64,000 bases of DNA from SVEL01 sp045123575 (GTDB lineage: Bacteria; Bacillota; Clostridia; Lachnospirales; Lachnospiraceae): assembly GCA_045123575.1 (NCBI GenBank), contig JBGVKG010000042.1, positions 1-64,000 of the forward strand, written 5' to 3'. Positions 63,601 to 64,000 of the stretch are shown here, piece after piece (positions within the stretch are counted from its first letter, which is position 1; the number at the start of each line of letters is the position of its first letter). The position numbers were made by a program, and so were the translations under genes. Under the pieces are notes generated by a model, which was not told the DNA's origin, ran no database searches, and saw only the letters and a program-made list of their open reading frames with translations.

Positions 63601-64000
63601 TAAATATCAATACAAATAACAGAATTATTACACTTCGTATATTAAATCCAAACCATTATCTTATCACAGATTTTGGTATAGAAAATCTTAATGTAAGTTA
63701 CGTTAAATATGCAAACGGAGGCTACGTTAAGTGCGGTATCGAAGATGCAATTGATTATACAGGCGATGTAACAATGGTACTCTTGCAGTACGATACAGAA
63801 CAAGAGCATTACCAGGATAGTTATGTACTTAACAAAATATCTTACTATAATGTGAAGGAGTCTTGCTACGATGGAACAACTGTGAGCGCAGCATTGAATG
63901 ATTCGGCAAATATAGTACACAGTGAAGTATTTGCCCGTGTTGGTCTTACAATGTATAGAAAAATCAATTCTATTGAGCAGTGGAGCCAAATAGCTACATA
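57633..64000 (+). CDS. Giant anchored surface protein with Thr/Glu-rich stalk and GLUG-like repeats (partial)
   Basis: The frame opens with ATG at 57633, overlapping the previous stop by 4 bp, and is open to the window edge (at least 2122 codons). It has one membrane helix (about 17-36), a membrane-proximal beta domain, a Thr/Glu-rich low-complexity stretch (about residues 246-336), fibronectin-III-like domains, then GLUG-like/beta-helix repeats in two blocks (about 1120-1360 and 1560-1930), such as GGIVGVSNAVGHLENVFS and VGGIIGQYYASG. Such repeats occur in large adhesins. The C-terminus lies outside the window. Confidence 0.8.
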   Translation, partial: MSNTKEQKIKEKYNKFFVIALIGVILVGVLIVLQIKFTEYMQFANPGYAIKTGTISKYLSMNPLEQDPKKNVGMYNFKAADILYEHKKSLFFDEDKKVQMDENFPVYLNHGASLQLVNGEAVLFNEQYETEKTYKGLIINEGNTYNPSGTQADASKYLFIELKNGYYVNLVPVTYKKKSSDKVIAEHSIINFTKEFFAFYELENDELVYKYCIDIKEGMPIIVNGKEYTYEEFLLLLGVTKPKVEYDDEDNSTEETTTQVEEETTSQPTTDKEEVTTEEPTTEKPSKPQKETTEQTTEEESEEETTEDVTTTTEEKTDDSNEEEEEEETTKAPQVSPGVRPDEMRPDKEPGGSNNEDKKPVVEEYVKPIVTVGDFVAGVYRISTSIEVYDPAKRIDKTKQIQFEVYEVGSKGSMTLAMRVFTGKTGPLDIGDGIIEPNKKYHVVYYFTYKNEFDERVVEQLGECDIQTKSRDTLGTIYLTHDPGVSYSNRIEIANIGYGEETDEEAVYGINLAQGIKIKISKNGKEVSTIKLNGTQIRRFKTNIRQIITSTSNLTARTTYNYDFYVEDFFGNELKIENTKGEITTSRNTPYASIKLLKNEIGKVEFTFSIEDIDASAVVTNPDENGVYVVITDKSEGISSAAELGNATWYYKLSPSEYTYSEEKGLEVNNIALPSVNNLRLNKNYYISVYCDYDLSNGQGVQKFQQIGKLGFTSASLATLGKVYLDCEVTDITCNSADIKYTLNTDLTNPQLVKLLKDCKFDVLEKADDTLKTQFGFSKEDTVTDDEGSTKYVYEAFQNGESITYKVENLDSVTEYYLEAAVKAYYHAYDIDYEEDIVVSMSKVSFKTLKKPATVEVEDLLCAAGTLQLNVHVTDEDGAVTGNSGDVVVVNLYTSDGDFVKALRITKNEWHTLTFTKLDVTKDYVLRFIAVEYNEGYTNATLQSNVILKSVDVSTMLEVSGNIKLQHIDKVYNNDKEYLAYTKSQIFVSGQRDLEYINNRFYIHIEKDGVPVSDVDAYYTLDEDNLSDGMYVNIFKDLVDIGQHTYKYTLYIVAENRELVLDTLEFTTETTVESFSTAYELIKLMQNNPEGKYVAINDIYLYSGNNYKYPNETEETLKGDYVSGAKVVTTFDGTLDFQGYTLTHMYNTTGSQQFVQNFGANAKLRDVVYDVYIDRDTAIYDAGILCYRNYGTISDIIINFRGGNIAANQYFGLIGRYNASSGVIERFVVNNVPDFGSQPFSAYTYTGMLVSSNDGIIRDGYVAGEDIYLTQASASIARYCGGIVGVSNAVGHLENVFSLVNFIQAERGSSGYSYSYYYGAVAGYVSGYVHNVYSVGESNPAEYKNDTTVETTADNYGIQISPTIGQIVNGRYGDLYYWFDMSKSSSDGSTYKTKFLKMMPLDTLYNRGWQTTILGDKFDTECVETGYMPKVIMSTEMPTQTNIPLPSRVKTTDLGISTASVDKYINVNNGSDSALISVVFLNKQNYKITGIKINDVTVELDLDSAKSQDGYTTIKGTVTNPQQFKSSYKITEITYLRNNKTMREKVDFDMNMEFYRHVATANDWYEYVVLNTKNKVVENVRLTNDIDFAGIDTGRIRVTSQFDAKLDGNGMILKNIDLQKDFKTANNSTVWNLFSSAIGIDAEIYNLNIENYKGGGTYVKAGKTYVARYGSVFYDVSGVIRDVHIKGVDIVSYDRMGVFAATMNIGSELKNCSACGYDEDKNTDKDAGKYGVKLTYVQPTGSESTICAGGLVGNINYTRITNCYVTDLEISALNMKSSQGIGGIIGYSSNSVIKSVYAEGEINTRASNVGGIIGQYYASGVSVVCIKDVISKVDISSYTDVIGGIVGLLNIPADIVDTRNNTSGIASGLAIGNVYAYNPDSVYVSRTIGQVAAGKLMYFGCDTQLLNGQLGATLTDNELKCTSGIISASDLKDNANSIYLEVINLGDQFRYSQDGYIPKLNCEGKEELLPNQKDILIKDINVSGIDVTNVNINTNNRIITLRILNPNHYLITDFGIENLNVSYVKYANGGYVKCGIEDAIDYTGDVTMVLLQYDTEQEHYQDSYVLNKISYYNVKESCYDGTTVSAALNDSANIVHSEVFARVGLTMYRKINSIEQWSQIAT

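Overview
The window is AT-rich DNA from a Firmicute, most likely a member of the Lachnospiraceae. The signs are heavy use of AGA and ATA codons, strong AGGAGG ribosome binding sites, TTGACA/TATAAT promoters, DpnII-type restriction genes, a Sir2-NifX-metallohydrolase neighbourhood, and an integrated mobilizable element of the sort common in gut Clostridia. This placement is inferred from gene content; no rRNA or tRNA gene is present to confirm it.

Layout. 1-3.8 kb: an OPT-family oligopeptide transporter, a PqqD-like protein between A/C-rich repeats, and a convergent family-2 glycosyltransferase. 3.8-9.7 kb: a three-gene ABC exporter and a GHKL/LytTR two-component system, tied together by direct repeats that look like LytTR operators and by a possible 16-residue peptide gene. 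10-20.4 kb: a defence island holding an RloC/PrrC-like ATPase with a zinc-hook motif, a membrane protein, a remnant of a dGTPase, an AIPR protein, a methyltransferase with an apparent AUA start, a complete DpnII-like system (two methyltransferases and a GATC endonuclease) and an AbiH protein. 20.4-28.9 kb: chromosomal metabolism, comprising a frameshifted kinase, Sir2, NifX-like, MBL hydrolase, SDR, two divergent sodium:solute symporters, and a GMP synthase whose glutaminase domain is truncated and lacks its catalytic cysteine.

28.95-42.9 kb: an integrated mobilizable element of about 14 kb lying at the 3' end of guaA. It is bounded by a 14-bp direct repeat and paired GTCTACA arm-type sites. 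It encodes a repressor, excisionase-like and replication-like proteins, tyrosine integrase, two small mobilization proteins, an RSF1010/R1162-type oriT, a MobA/MobL relaxase with a coiled-coil gene nested in another frame, an Abi protein, and a response regulator/kinase/ABC transporter cargo.

43.4-64 kb: the most striking region. One tight, co-directional operon encodes giant N-terminally anchored surface proteins (one with 25 Gly-X-Y triplets, one with 27 GGX-type triplets, one with a Thr/Glu-rich stalk and GLUG-like repeats) wrapped around a full set of F-type ATPase-like rotor, stator and head subunits: c, b-delta fusion, alpha, gamma, beta, epsilon. The alpha and beta nucleotide-binding motifs look intact. 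The c-like subunit has valine where the ion-binding carboxylate should be, and no a-subunit is visible. I infer an ATP-driven rotary or mechanical machine without ion coupling, working on extracellular proteins. It is comparable in principle with the F1-like/X0 ATPases of mycoplasmas (gliding and MIB-MIP systems), but has different partners. The last giant gene runs off the window.
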